DNA of 64,000 bases, taken from positions 310,001 to 374,000 of the forward strand of contig NZ_JARXVH010000009.1 in the NCBI RefSeq assembly GCF_029892565.1. The letters run 5' to 3'. Shown here in pieces: positions 8,015 through 16,758 of this stretch (the stretch's first letter is position 1; each line of letters begins with the position of its first letter). A program made the translations under genes and the position numbers. This stretch comes from Streptomyces pseudovenezuelae (GTDB lineage Bacteria > Actinomycetota > Actinomycetes > Streptomycetales > Streptomycetaceae). A model generated the notes under the pieces. It was given only the letters and a program-made list of their open reading frames with translations. It had not been told where the DNA came from and searched no databases.

Positions 8015-8512
8015 TCACCGCCTGGCCCGACTCGCTCCGATCCACTCCTCCAGCACGCTGAAGTCCGCGTCGGTGAGCCCGCGCCGGTGGTCGACGCGGT
8101 GCAGCAGGGCCCGTTCGGGATGGTGGCCGGCGACCCAGGCCCGGTCCGCGTCGGTGATCTCGTCGTCGACCCAGACGAAGGGCCGCCCGGCCGCCCAGTC
8201 CACCAGGGGCCGCGTCTTCCAGTGCAGCGGCGCCGGGAACTCCTCCTCGTCCGGCCAGTCCACCAACGGCAGTTGGGGCAGACCGAGCCACGGCGCGAGG
8301 CAGACGTTCGCGTCATCCATCCAGGTCGTGGCCCACACCAACTCGCAGTCCAGCGCAGCCAGTCGAGCCCCGAGCGCCGGATCCACACGGCTCAGCAGTG
8401 GATGCGAGTCCCGCACCCCCGGCACCTCGAAGCGCGGCGCGTACGCCGGATAGGCCCCGGCCGCGCCGAACGGGAGCAACGTTCCGTCGACGTCGAGGAA
8501 GAGAAGCATCAA
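8015..8512 (-). CDS. HAD-like hydrolase domain protein
   Basis: The 165-residue product starts with the HAD motif I, LLFLDVDGTLLPF, with both catalytic aspartates present. A second acidic motif, FVWVDDEI, lies near residue 115. The typical threonine/serine motif appears as WATTWMDDAN. There is no large cap domain, so it belongs to the small, cap-less Streptomyces HAD group. It probably dephosphorylates an unknown substrate in the cytoplasm. It ends 89 bases before the rox start and faces the same way. Confidence 0.75.
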   Translation of the reverse strand: MMLLFLDVDGTLLPFGAAGAYPAYAPRFEVPGVRDSHPLLSRVDPALGARLAALDCELVWATTWMDDANVCLAPWLGLPQLPLVDWPDEEEFPAPLHWKTRPLVDWAAGRPFVWVDDEITDADRAWVAGHHPERALLHRVDHRRGLTDADFSVLEEWIGASRARR

Positions 8513-8688
8513 TAACAGGATCGACCAGGAGGGGGGTCGGCGAAAGCGGTACGGCGACTATGGCGACCACGGCGGCAGACGGCACGTGTACCGCGGGGCG
8601 GATACGACGGACGGGCTGGGCTCCGGCCGATCAGCCCTCGGACCCTCGCCCGTCAGCTCCCGCTCTCTCCCCCTCCCCCTCTCGCCCG

Positions 8689-9312
8689 TCAGCCCTCGAA
8701 TCCCCGCTCCGCCAAGATCTTCTCGACCCGAGCCCGATGCGCCGCCTCCCAGTCGTCCAGCGTCCCGTCGGCCTCCTTCGCCAGCTTGGCCAGGGCCGCG
8801 TCCAGCACCTCGGCCCGCCGTGCGGCCGGCACCGCCACCACGCCCTCCTCGTCGGCCACGATCACATCGCCGGCCTCGACCCGCACCCCACCGCAGGTCA
8901 CCGGCTCGCCCAGCGGTGCTACGGCCGCCTTGGCGCCCGGGATCGGGATGACACCCCGCGCGAACACCGGGAACCGCGCCTCCCGCACCTCGGCGAGGTC
9001 GCGGATCAGCCCGTCCAGGACGAAGGCCGCGACGCCCCGGCGCTGGGCGATCGCGCAGACGTTGCCGCCGGCCAGCGCCCAGTCGAGGTCGCCGGACTCC
9101 ACGACGATCACCGAGCCGGGCTCGGCGCGGTAGATGGCCGTGTGGAGCATCAGGTTGTCGCCGGGTGCGCAGCGCACGGTGTACGCGGGTCCGGCCACCC
9201 GCCCGACCGGCCCCCACAACGGCCGGATGCCGAAGTCCATGATCCGGTCGCGGTCGAGGAGTTCGCCGAGGGTGGTGGTGGGAATGCGCTGGAAACCGGT
9301 GGCGTCAGTCAT
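8689..9312 (-). CDS. RraA-like protein (HMG/CHA aldolase family)
   Basis: This 207-residue protein has the RraA fold. The conserved G-V-D-G-x-x-R-D motif is present as AAFVLDGLIRDLAEV near residue 110, and GDVIVADEEGVVAVP lies near 160. Members with the D-x(20)-R-D arrangement act as class II 4-hydroxy-4-methyl-2-oxoglutarate or oxaloacetate aldolases. Others bind RNase E. In Streptomyces the aldolase role is more likely, but this was not tested. Confidence 0.8.
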   Translation of the reverse strand: MTDATGFQRIPTTTLGELLDRDRIMDFGIRPLWGPVGRVAGPAYTVRCAPGDNLMLHTAIYRAEPGSVIVVESGDLDWALAGGNVCAIAQRRGVAAFVLDGLIRDLAEVREARFPVFARGVIPIPGAKAAVAPLGEPVTCGGVRVEAGDVIVADEEGVVAVPAARRAEVLDAALAKLAKEADGTLDDWEAAHRARVEKILAERGFEG

Positions 9313-9446
9313 GCACCGGACGCTACCGTCCCTCCCATGACTGCCGGGTCGGCCTTGAGCCGTGAGCGAGTCGGGTACCCGGCCTCTGAGTGAGGCCGGG
9401 GCGGGTCAGAGGCCCGCCGTCTCTTTCTCTTCGCGTTCCGCATCAC

Positions 9447-9486
9447 CGGAACACCAACGGAACACACCGGAGCACCTCCGGAATCC
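9447..9486 (+). promoter_or_regulatory. Four phased CGGAACAC-type direct repeats
   Basis: CGGAACAC occurs at 9447 and 9458, CGGAGCAC at 9468, and CGGAATCC at 9479. The spacing is 11, 10 and 11 bases, so all four face the same side of the helix. They end 30 bases before the TTG start of the reductase/hemerythrin gene. They look like tandem binding sites of one regulator, by inference. Confidence 0.4.
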
Positions 9487-9516
9487 AGCGACAGAGAAAG
9501 AGAAGAGAGAGAAGAC

Positions 9517-10413
9517 TTGCCCGACGCCAACAGCGAATCCAATGCCGTCGCCACCTCCAACGGTGTCAACGACTTCAACAAGCAGGTCATCGACGAGTTC
9601 CGCGCCAACCGCGGCCGTGTCGGCGGCTACTTCGAGGGCGCCCGCCTGCTCCTGCTGACCACCACCGGCGCCCGCACCGGCACCCGCCGCACCACCCCCG
9701 TCGGCTACCTCCCCGACGGCGGCGAACGCGTCCTGGTCATCGCCTCGGCCGGCGGCTCACCCCGGCACCCGGACTGGTACCGCAACCTCCTCGCCGACCC
9801 CCAAGTCACCGTCGAGAGCGGGGTGTTCACGTACGAGGCGCAAGCCGTCGTACTGGACGGCGAGGAACGGGACCGCGCCTGGGCGCGAGCGGTGGAGGCC
9901 GACCCGGGCTGGGCGGCGTACCAGAAGAAGACCGATCGCCTGATCCCGGTGGTCGCCCTCTACAACACCACGCAGTCCGGCCCGGGGAACATCAACGCGT
10001 CCCCGATCGGCGAGGCGATCAAGGTGGTCCACGACGCCTTCCGCCGCGAACTCGCCCTGATCCGCGAGGAGATGAGCAAGGCCGACGGCGGGGGCGCCCT
10101 CGGCGCCCAACTACGCGTCAACTGCCTGACCTTCTGCCAGGGCCTGCACAACCACCACACCGGCGAGGACCAGGCCCTCTTCCCGTTCGTGGCCGACCGC
10201 CACCCCGAGACGGCGCCGGCCATCGCGCGACTGCGCGAGGAACACGAGCAGATCGCCACGCTCGTAGAGGAGTTGCGCCGAACCCTTGCCGCCGAGACCG
10301 GGGCCCCGGGCACGGCGCGCGCCGAGGTGGAGCGACTGACGCTCGCGCTCGAAGCCCACCTGGATTACGAGGAAGGGGAGTTGATCCCGATCCTCGACGG
10401 TTCGGCAGCCTGA
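9517..10413 (+). CDS. F420-type nitroreductase domain fused to a hemerythrin-like domain
   Basis: The 298-residue protein has two parts. Residues 15-150 match the deazaflavin (F420)-dependent nitroreductase family (LLLLTTTGARTGTRRTTPVG, then SPRHPDWYRNLLADPQVTVE). Residues 165-290 form a hemerythrin-like four-helix bundle with metal-ligand residues visible in HNHHTGEDQALFP, REEHEQ and HLDYEEGELIP. It may couple an F420H2 or flavin reaction to a di-iron oxygen or NO sensor. The start is TTG, supported by a purine-rich stretch just upstream and no ATG in frame. Confidence 0.85.
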   Translation: MPDANSESNAVATSNGVNDFNKQVIDEFRANRGRVGGYFEGARLLLLTTTGARTGTRRTTPVGYLPDGGERVLVIASAGGSPRHPDWYRNLLADPQVTVESGVFTYEAQAVVLDGEERDRAWARAVEADPGWAAYQKKTDRLIPVVALYNTTQSGPGNINASPIGEAIKVVHDAFRRELALIREEMSKADGGGALGAQLRVNCLTFCQGLHNHHTGEDQALFPFVADRHPETAPAIARLREEHEQIATLVEELRRTLAAETGAPGTARAEVERLTLALEAHLDYEEGELIPILDGSAA

Positions 10414-10419
10414 ACCACC

Positions 10420-10487
10420 GGGCGGCCGTTGCAATCCTGCCCCTTCCTGAGAACGGTGTCCCGTCCTCAGAACGGCAACGGCCGCCC
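10420..10487. terminator. Bidirectional terminator hairpin
   Basis: GGGCGGCCGTTGC (10420-10432) and its exact complement (10475-10487) form a 13-bp stem with a 42-base loop. It sits between two convergent genes and covers the last codons of the ATPase gene that ends at 10467. Confidence 0.65.
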
Positions 10488-12563
10488 GTGCACCACCTCC
10501 AGCCGCGACACCGCCCGGGTCAGCACGACATACAGCCGGTGCAACCCCCGCGCCTCCGCCTCCGCGATCGCCGCCGGCTCGACGGCGACGACATGGTCGT
10601 ACTCCAACCCCTTGACGAGAGAAGCCGGTACGACGGTCACCCGGGCCCGCAGCTCATCCATCCCACCCACCCCGACCCCGGCCGCACCGAGCGCACCCCG
10701 CACCCACTCCACGTCCGCATCCGCGGCGACGACCCCGACCGACCCTTCCCGCCCAAGCGCATCGCGTACGGCGGTCACGACCACCCCCGCCACATCTCCG
10801 CCGTCCCCGACCTCGCGCACCCTCAACTCCCCGTCCCGGCGAAGGGACTTGCCCGGCGCCACGTCGACGTCGAGCCGGGTCAGCAGCCGGTTGGCCAGGG
10901 TGACGACGGCTTCGGGCACGCGGAAGCCGATGGTCAGCGGTACGACGGCCGCGTCAGGCTTGCCCAGGTGCCGCAGGGAGGTGTCCCAGGAGCGCGCCGC
11001 CCAGGGCGTGGTGCCCTGCGCCAGGTCGCCGAGGACGGTGAGCGAACCGAAGGACGCGCGCCGTGCGATGGCCCGGCACTCCATCGGGGAGAGGTCCTGC
11101 GCCTCGTCGACGACGATATGGCCGTATCCCTCGGGGTGTTCGACGAGCCCGGCCACCTCGTCGAGCAGGACGAGATCGGCGGCCGACCAGCGCGCCGACT
11201 TCCACGACCGCGGTGGCCGCTCCCACAGCACGGCCTCCTGCTCGTCGGCATCCAGCAACCCGTCGGCCGCCACGCTCAACACCTCCTGCTCGCCGAGAAG
11301 TTGGGCGACGACCTCCTCGGGCCGCACCCGAGGCCACACGGCATCGACGTACGCGGAGACCGCCCGCGCCCGCGAGATCTTCTGCACCCACGCACCCGAC
11401 CGCGGCCCGCTCCGCCGCTCGGCCTGCAACTGCACACTCCGCACGACCCGCGACCGCACCCGCTCCCGCCCGATCCCGTAAGGCGGTTCCTCGGCCCGCA
11501 CCCCTTCGACGATCCGCGCGAGTTCACCGGCGCCCACCCGCCACTGATACGAACCGTCCGGAATGGCAAGGGAGTTGACCACATCTCCGGAGACATGGGC
11601 GTACAGCGTGCGGCGCAGCACCTCCGCCATCCGGGCATCGTGCTTGACGACGGCGGCCCGCTCGCTGTCGGTCCCCCGCACAGGATGGCGGGCGATCTCC
11701 TCCCCCAGGGTCGACTGGCGTACGCCGGTCTCGCCGAGGGCCGGGAGCACCTCGGAGATGTAGGAGAGGAAGGTGCGGTTGGGGCCGAGGATGAGGAGGC
11801 CGGCGCGGCGGATGCGCTGGGCGTGGGTGTAGAGGAGATAGGCGGCCCGGTGGAGCCCGACGGCGGTCTTGCCGGTGCCGGGGGCGCCCTGCACGCACAC
11901 CGACAACCCGATGTCCCCGCGTACGAGATCGTCCTGTTCGGGCTGGATGGTCGCGGCGATGTCCCGCATGGGCCCGACGCGGGGCCGTTCGATCTCGCGG
12001 GCGAGCATGTGTCCGGTACCCGACTCTCCCCGCCCCAGCCGCTCGTCCTCCATCCCGGTGAGGTCGACCGAGTCACCCTTGCTCCCCGGCGCCCATCCGA
12101 AACGCCGCCGCACCTCGACGCCCTGCGGATCGCGGGCGCTCGACTGGTAGAAGGCACGGGAGACGGGGGCGCGCCAGTCGACGACGAGGGGTGGGGCGGC
12201 GGGGTGTTCGGAGATGCGCAGTCGGCCGATGTAGTAACGCTGGCCGATGTGATGCCGCTGCCGGGCTGCATCAGTGCTGTGGGCATCAGCGCCGTGGGCG
12301 AAGTCCAACCGTCCGAAGAACAACGGCCCTTGCGGAAGTTCCCCCAACTCCTTGGCCTTGCTGCGCAGCTGATAGCCGAGCACCTCGGCATCGGCACCGG
12401 AGGCGGAGACGTCCTCGCCGGTGACGACGTGTTCCTGGGCGCCGGCGACCATGGCGTCGAAGGCGGTACGGCAGCGGTCGTGGTGGGCGCGTTCGCGGTG
12501 GAGGGATTCTTTGAGGGCGGAGTGAGCGGCTCGGGCGGGGTCGGTGGGGTGGGCTGACGTCAT
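10467..12563 (-). CDS. HelD/HelR-type RNA polymerase-associated ATPase
   Basis: This 698-residue protein is a UvrD/Rep-like SF1 ATPase of the HelD class. Residues 1-70 are the helical arm that enters RNA polymerase. Walker A is VQGAPGTGKTAVGLH near residue 240, Walker B is IVVDEAQDLSP near 490, and later motifs include VLGDLAQGT and GLEYDHVV. HelD proteins clear stalled RNA polymerase. HelR of S. venezuelae also displaces rifamycins and gives resistance. Which subtype this is needs a tree. The ATG at 12563 lies 6 bases after TACGGT, suggesting a leaderless mRNA. Confidence 0.8.
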   Translation of the reverse strand: MTSAHPTDPARAAHSALKESLHRERAHHDRCRTAFDAMVAGAQEHVVTGEDVSASGADAEVLGYQLRSKAKELGELPQGPLFFGRLDFAHGADAHSTDAARQRHHIGQRYYIGRLRISEHPAAPPLVVDWRAPVSRAFYQSSARDPQGVEVRRRFGWAPGSKGDSVDLTGMEDERLGRGESGTGHMLAREIERPRVGPMRDIAATIQPEQDDLVRGDIGLSVCVQGAPGTGKTAVGLHRAAYLLYTHAQRIRRAGLLILGPNRTFLSYISEVLPALGETGVRQSTLGEEIARHPVRGTDSERAAVVKHDARMAEVLRRTLYAHVSGDVVNSLAIPDGSYQWRVGAGELARIVEGVRAEEPPYGIGRERVRSRVVRSVQLQAERRSGPRSGAWVQKISRARAVSAYVDAVWPRVRPEEVVAQLLGEQEVLSVAADGLLDADEQEAVLWERPPRSWKSARWSAADLVLLDEVAGLVEHPEGYGHIVVDEAQDLSPMECRAIARRASFGSLTVLGDLAQGTTPWAARSWDTSLRHLGKPDAAVVPLTIGFRVPEAVVTLANRLLTRLDVDVAPGKSLRRDGELRVREVGDGGDVAGVVVTAVRDALGREGSVGVVAADADVEWVRGALGAAGVGVGGMDELRARVTVVPASLVKGLEYDHVVAVEPAAIAEAEARGLHRLYVVLTRAVSRLEVVHGRPLPF

Positions 12564-12569
12564 GGGACG

Positions 12570-12598
12570 ACCGTACCCAAAAAAACGTAACCGAGTTA
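12570..12598 (-). promoter_or_regulatory. Promoter and palindrome before the HelD/HelR-type gene
   Basis: TACGGT (complement of 12570-12575) is a plausible -10, and only 6 bases separate it from the ATG, as in leaderless genes. TAAC-cga-GTTA (12588-12598) is a palindrome upstream of it, in the 41-base gap after the tetR gene. It is a candidate TetR operator controlling the ATPase. Both calls are inferred. Confidence 0.45.
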
Positions 12599-12604
12599 TA
12601 AATT

Positions 12605-13240
12605 TTACCCAGTCTCAGTCTCGGTCTCATCCTGGCTGAAGTGCGGCAACCCGGCCGCGAGCAGCCCGAACGCCCGCTCCGCCGCGGCAACCGCATCCGC
12701 CCGCACGTCCTCCACGCGCTCCCCGTCGGCGATCCGCCGCCAGTTCTCCATCGCGAGAATCCGCCGCACGGCAACGATCTGCCCAGCCGCAAGCCGCGCG
12801 TCCAGCCCGCCGCCGAGCGCCTCGGCGAGCGTGTCCTCCGCCTGCTCCTGGTAGCCGTACACGCGGGCGACCAGGGCGGGAGTCCCGTAGAGGAGGGAGT
12901 GAAATGCGAGCACGTTCGGATGCTCATTCAGCCCGGTGACGGGGTCGCACCGCGCGAGCCCGTCGAGAAAGTGCCGCCGCAACGCGCGGATCGGCACGTC
13001 CTCCGCCTCGACGACCACCCGCGCGGCCTCGTCCTGATGATCGGCGATCCGGTGCAGGACGAGGTCTTCCTTCGCCGGGAAGTAGCGGAACAACGTCGGT
13101 TTCGAGATCCCGGCCGCGGCGGCGACCTCGGCGACGGAGACGGCGTCGAAGCCCTTCTCCATGAACATGCGGATGGCGATGTCGGAGACGTCTTGGTACA
13201 TCCGCTGTTTTTTGCGTTCGCGGAGGCCGGGGGTGGTCAT
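12605..13240 (-). CDS. TetR family regulator
   Basis: The 211-residue protein has a clear N-terminal TetR HTH (VSVAEVAAAAGISKPTLFRY near residues 35-54) and an all-helical C-terminal domain. No ribosome-binding site precedes the ATG at 13240. TAGGCT lies 7 bases before it, so the transcript may be leaderless. It is 41 bases upstream of the HelD/HelR-type gene on the same strand and probably regulates it. The last residues are a short DETETETG tail. Confidence 0.85.
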   Translation of the reverse strand: MTTPGLRERKKQRMYQDVSDIAIRMFMEKGFDAVSVAEVAAAAGISKPTLFRYFPAKEDLVLHRIADHQDEAARVVVEAEDVPIRALRRHFLDGLARCDPVTGLNEHPNVLAFHSLLYGTPALVARVYGYQEQAEDTLAEALGGGLDARLAAGQIVAVRRILAMENWRRIADGERVEDVRADAVAAAERAFGLLAAGLPHFSQDETETETG

Positions 13241-13277
13241 GGGTGGGAGCCTAACCAGCCGTCCGATCCTGCATGGG

Positions 13278-14165
13278 TCAGGCAGCCGTTCCTCGCCGCC
13301 ACTCGGGCACCTTCGCGAGCGCCCAGAGGTCGTCGAAGTGCTTGTTCCAGATGGTGACGGCCTCTCCCGCGGCAGCGGTCCCCTCCCGGGACCAGACGTT
13401 GAGGTCGGTCCGATAGCCCTTCGGATCGTAGAACTCCGGGCCCATGTGGATCAGTCGCGTGCGCGCCGAGAGGTCGTAGAGGCCCTGCAGGACCTGCTCC
13501 CGGTTGAAGATGCAGATCTTGTCGCGCGGGATACCGGGGTAGAAGCGGTACTCGCACTCCACAGACACCCGGCTGGTCGCAGTGAGCCGCTCCGCGAGTT
13601 CCGAAAGGATGCCGTCGTACTCACGGCAGCGCTGCTCCACCCGCTTGCGGAAGTCGGGATCATCCGTCGGACCACCGTCATCACCGACCCTGGCGGGCAC
13701 GATCATCGGCTGCCCGAAATCCGGTACCAGCATCCGGATCAACACCCGCCGGGTTGGTCCCGGGTCGTCGAAGAGGCCTTCGAGTTGGTGGTACAGGGTG
13801 TGATACAGAGTCTCGCCCGTATAGCCGAGAAAGCTGATCTCCACTCTGCGTGCCTGGAATGCCTCGCTGACGAAGCTGCCCAGTTGGCTGGAGTTCACGA
13901 GAGCACGTGTCGGCACCCGGATGGACGAGACCAACTCCTTCACCTGGTCGTACAGCACGTAGCCGACGAGGCTGAGTAACGCCCCGCCCAGATAGGCCTT
14001 TCCCTCTAGGGCGTCGCCGACCGGCTTGACGAACTGCGCGGTCAGTCCCGTGACGAAGATCCCGAGCAGCAGAAACCTCGTTACGACGGATTCGAACCGT
14101 TCCTGGTAGCGCCTCAGGTGCCGACCTAAGCCGTTCTCGGCCTGCCTGTTCCCCCGCTCGGCCAT
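13278..14165 (-). CDS. Membrane-anchored protein with the GntR-linked sensor domain
   Basis: This 295-residue protein has two N-terminal membrane segments at roughly residues 29-46 and 60-78, then a cytoplasmic domain. That domain matches the C-terminal domain of the three GntR proteins nearby: RRVLIRMLVPDF lines up with RIALRMLLPDES, RDKICIFNREQVLQGLY with VKLYILNQEEVLLGYY, and WNKHFDDLW with SQKWFDALW. The K-x4-N-x5-G pattern suggests a degenerate PLD-like fold. It may sense the same ligand at the membrane. The start at 14165 follows GGAGG. The function is unknown. Confidence 0.65.
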   Translation of the reverse strand: MAERGNRQAENGLGRHLRRYQERFESVVTRFLLLGIFVTGLTAQFVKPVGDALEGKAYLGGALLSLVGYVLYDQVKELVSSIRVPTRALVNSSQLGSFVSEAFQARRVEISFLGYTGETLYHTLYHQLEGLFDDPGPTRRVLIRMLVPDFGQPMIVPARVGDDGGPTDDPDFRKRVEQRCREYDGILSELAERLTATSRVSVECEYRFYPGIPRDKICIFNREQVLQGLYDLSARTRLIHMGPEFYDPKGYRTDLNVWSREGTAAAGEAVTIWNKHFDDLWALAKVPEWRRGTAA

Positions 14166-14193
14166 GCGCACCCCTCCCCCGTCGGCGTGTCCT

Positions 14194-14211
14194 GGGCACT
14201 GTCATGTGCCC
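14194..14211. promoter_or_regulatory. GGGCAC-N6-GTGCCC inverted repeat
   Basis: A 6-bp inverted repeat lies 28 bases upstream of the membrane sensor gene and downstream of the kinase-fold gene. It may be an operator or a weak terminator. Position is the only evidence. Confidence 0.25.
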
Positions 14212-14247
14212 ACGGACATACCGGCCTGTGGTGGAGTCATGGTCTCC

Positions 14248-16440
14248 CTATGCCAGGGCGGCAGCAAGATACGGGTTCGCCGCCGGGCGGCGCCGCAGGC
14301 CCAGGGACGCGGTGGCCGCGGCGAGGGTCATGGCGTACGAGTCCACAGCGCGCCGGACGTTCGGGGCGTCCAGGCTTGCGCCCGTCACCAGCCGGTCCAG
14401 GTCGACATATGCGGACCGTACGATCTCGATCCACCGGTAGACACGCCAATCCTGCCGCCACGCTGTCGTGTGCTCGGGTGGCAGTAGCCGTTCCCACCGG
14501 CTGAACATACGATCGCGGATCTCGGGCCGGGTGGGCGTCAGATGCATGTGGCGGACCAGGTCGTAGAGAGGGTCGCCGACTAGCGCCATCTCCCAGTCGA
14601 TGATGGTCAGCGCTAGGTCGTCATCGCGGCGGACGAGGTTCCACGGGTTGAGGTCTCCGTGCAGCAGCGCCGGCGCCCGGTCACTCACCGTGTGCCGAGC
14701 CAGGATCTGCGCCAGCACGCCCGCGTCGGGCAGCCCCAGGAAGCGGGCCAATTGCTGTGACTGCTTGGGCAGTTCCCCGACCATGGCCACCAACTGTTCG
14801 CACAGCCACTCGTAGAAGCGTCCCTGACCGGCCAGCGGGTCGACCTGGAGAAAGTCCACCTTCGTCAGAGCACGGAGCTGATCGACGAGCTTGTCCGCCT
14901 CGCGTGGCAGCAGTCCGTGCACCGGATGGTTGGGAGGGCGTTCGGTGTCGCTCGGTCCCTCATAGGTGTGGATGGCGAAGGGCTGTCCGTCATGGCTCCA
15001 GCCCAGGGCGAGGATCTTCGGCGCGGCCACGCCAACACCCGACTTCTCGATGGTTCGTAGAACGGCGTGCTCGCTCAGGAAGAAGCCGCGTTCGCGTCTG
15101 CGGACGTCAGCCACCATGCGCCGCACCACGACGCTGGAGTCAAAGCCCGACACGCCAACCACCGTGTTCAGGTGTGCGGTTCCCTTGAACACCCTGCTGG
15201 CCGGCGCCGCGCCCTCTGCCAAAAGGGCGTCCTGCACTGCCTGTTGAGGGAAGTCGTCGCGCTCCGGCACGCGTTCGTCCCGGTCCCAGTCGAACGCCCC
15301 GGCGCTGAAGCTGCGGCCGCCGCCGAAGCGAGCGGCCGCCCAGCGGAGGAGGATCTGCTTGATCTGCCGCTCACTGGGGACGTTGCTCAGCCTCAGCGGC
15401 TCCGCTGCCGCCTCCAGTGCCCGCCATACCGATTCCGTTGCCGCGTCAAGGTGCTTCTGATCGGCGGAGCCCTCCAGCGAGCGTGCGGCGCGCATCACGT
15501 CCGGGTAGACGGACTGCGCCCGCTCAAAGGCGACGTAGTGACGGAGATCCCTGGCCACACCGTTGACGGCAGCGGGGCGGACCTCCCGCATGGCGTCGAC
15601 CCACGAATCGATGACCTCGTCCCACTGGTGCGCCGGATACTGCATCCGGACCAGGTGTGTGGCCAGGTCGTGCAGGGGGTCACCGTAGGTGGCCAGTTCC
15701 CAGTCGACGCAGATCAGCGGGTGATATCCGCCGTACGACATGATGACGTTGTCGCGATGAAGGTCCGCGTGGAGCAGGCTGTAGGGGCGCCGCGCCATGG
15801 CCGGTACTCGGTCGGCCAGGCGGAGCAGGGCGTCCTCGGGGATGCCGAGCGCCGCGAACAGGCCTCCGAAGTTGTGCCAGTTGGGGCGCCGGATCTGCTG
15901 GTCGGCCAGCTGCGCGAGCGTCTGCAGGAAGCCACGGCTGTCGTTGTGGTTGCTGGGCCAGCTGGCCGGCAGCGCCGGCAGCGCTCCGCTGCGTACCTGC
16001 GCCGTCTCCGCCAGGAGGGCCGCCAGCGCCTTAATGAGCAGGGTGTCGACCGGCTTGCCGTTGCCGCAGACGCTCGAAAGAGGTACGCCTTCCACATAGC
16101 TGTGGATGGCGAAGCCGTCCCCTTCGAAGAGGCACTCCGGCACGTTGGGCAGGACGCCCTTGATGGCGCGCAAGATCTCCGCCTCGTTCTGCCACGTCCT
16201 GATCACCACCGGCAGCGCGTCGGAGCGCCGGACCCGCACGATGACCGACGTACCGGGAGCACGGGCCACCAGATGCGCCATGGGCTGCGTCAGCGGCAGC
16301 ACGTGGTTCTGATTGTGGAAGCCGTTGCTCGCCTGCCCCAGTTGCTCGGCACGCCCCAGGAACGCCTTGTAGACGGCGTCCGGCCGGACCCGGGCGACAT
16401 GCCCCACAGCCGGAAAAGGGGAGACAGACGGTGTACCCAC
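14248..16440 (-). CDS. Tandem two-domain APH-fold phosphotransferase
   Basis: The protein contains two complete aminoglycoside/choline-kinase-like lobes. With the GTG start at 16440 it has 730 residues. Lobe 1 has the catalytic loop LLHADLHRDN (Asp226, Asn231) and ICVDWE (Asp246). Lobe 2 has LLHGDLNPWN (Asp596, Asn601) and IIDWEM (Asp615). Both lobes therefore keep the catalytic Asp and metal ligands. The GTG is preceded by GGAG 8 bases upstream. An in-frame ATG at 16560 is possible, but the extra 40 codons look non-coding. The substrate is unknown. It lies among the GntR modules. Confidence 0.8.
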   Translation of the reverse strand: MGTPSVSPFPAVGHVARVRPDAVYKAFLGRAEQLGQASNGFHNQNHVLPLTQPMAHLVARAPGTSVIVRVRRSDALPVVIRTWQNEAEILRAIKGVLPNVPECLFEGDGFAIHSYVEGVPLSSVCGNGKPVDTLLIKALAALLAETAQVRSGALPALPASWPSNHNDSRGFLQTLAQLADQQIRRPNWHNFGGLFAALGIPEDALLRLADRVPAMARRPYSLLHADLHRDNVIMSYGGYHPLICVDWELATYGDPLHDLATHLVRMQYPAHQWDEVIDSWVDAMREVRPAAVNGVARDLRHYVAFERAQSVYPDVMRAARSLEGSADQKHLDAATESVWRALEAAAEPLRLSNVPSERQIKQILLRWAAARFGGGRSFSAGAFDWDRDERVPERDDFPQQAVQDALLAEGAAPASRVFKGTAHLNTVVGVSGFDSSVVVRRMVADVRRRERGFFLSEHAVLRTIEKSGVGVAAPKILALGWSHDGQPFAIHTYEGPSDTERPPNHPVHGLLPREADKLVDQLRALTKVDFLQVDPLAGQGRFYEWLCEQLVAMVGELPKQSQQLARFLGLPDAGVLAQILARHTVSDRAPALLHGDLNPWNLVRRDDDLALTIIDWEMALVGDPLYDLVRHMHLTPTRPEIRDRMFSRWERLLPPEHTTAWRQDWRVYRWIEIVRSAYVDLDRLVTGASLDAPNVRRAVDSYAMTLAAATASLGLRRRPAANPYLAAALA

Positions 16441-16758
16441 TGGCCGCTCCGGGGTATGTGACTCGACGGGTGGAAAGGGTCGGGGCCCTCTAAACGCAGC
16501 GTGATGCACAAAAGACCCGGAGTGACAGTGGAAATGGCCACAACGGGTGGTTTGCCACACATCTGTACCCGGACGCTCAGGGCTGGCGTGTTCGCCTAGC
16601 CCCTATTACGCACGAACGTGAGTGGTTACTCAGTCGAGGTTCGGGGATCGTAGCGCATGGAACCCCTGCCCCGATCACCACCCCCCTCCTACCGTGGCAC
16701 ACTATGTGACCAGCGAGAACACACTCGGTCACATGCCCGAGGCGCAAGCGGATTGCCC
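16441..16758. other. 318-base gene-free stretch with a long-loop inverted repeat
   Basis: No gene is supported here, though an extended start of the APH-fold gene would use 120 bases of it. ATGTGACC (16704-16711) and GGTCACAT (16727-16734) form an 8-bp inverted repeat with a 15-base spacer, close to the end of the GntR gene at 16759. It could be an operator for the APH-fold gene. No T-tract follows, so a terminator is less likely. Confidence 0.35.

Noticed and set aside
9390..12557. 1055-residue plus-strand frame
   Set aside because: It runs antisense through the HelD/HelR-type gene and out of frame through the reductase gene. It has no recognised domain and is rich in Arg/Pro, as expected from high-GC shadows.
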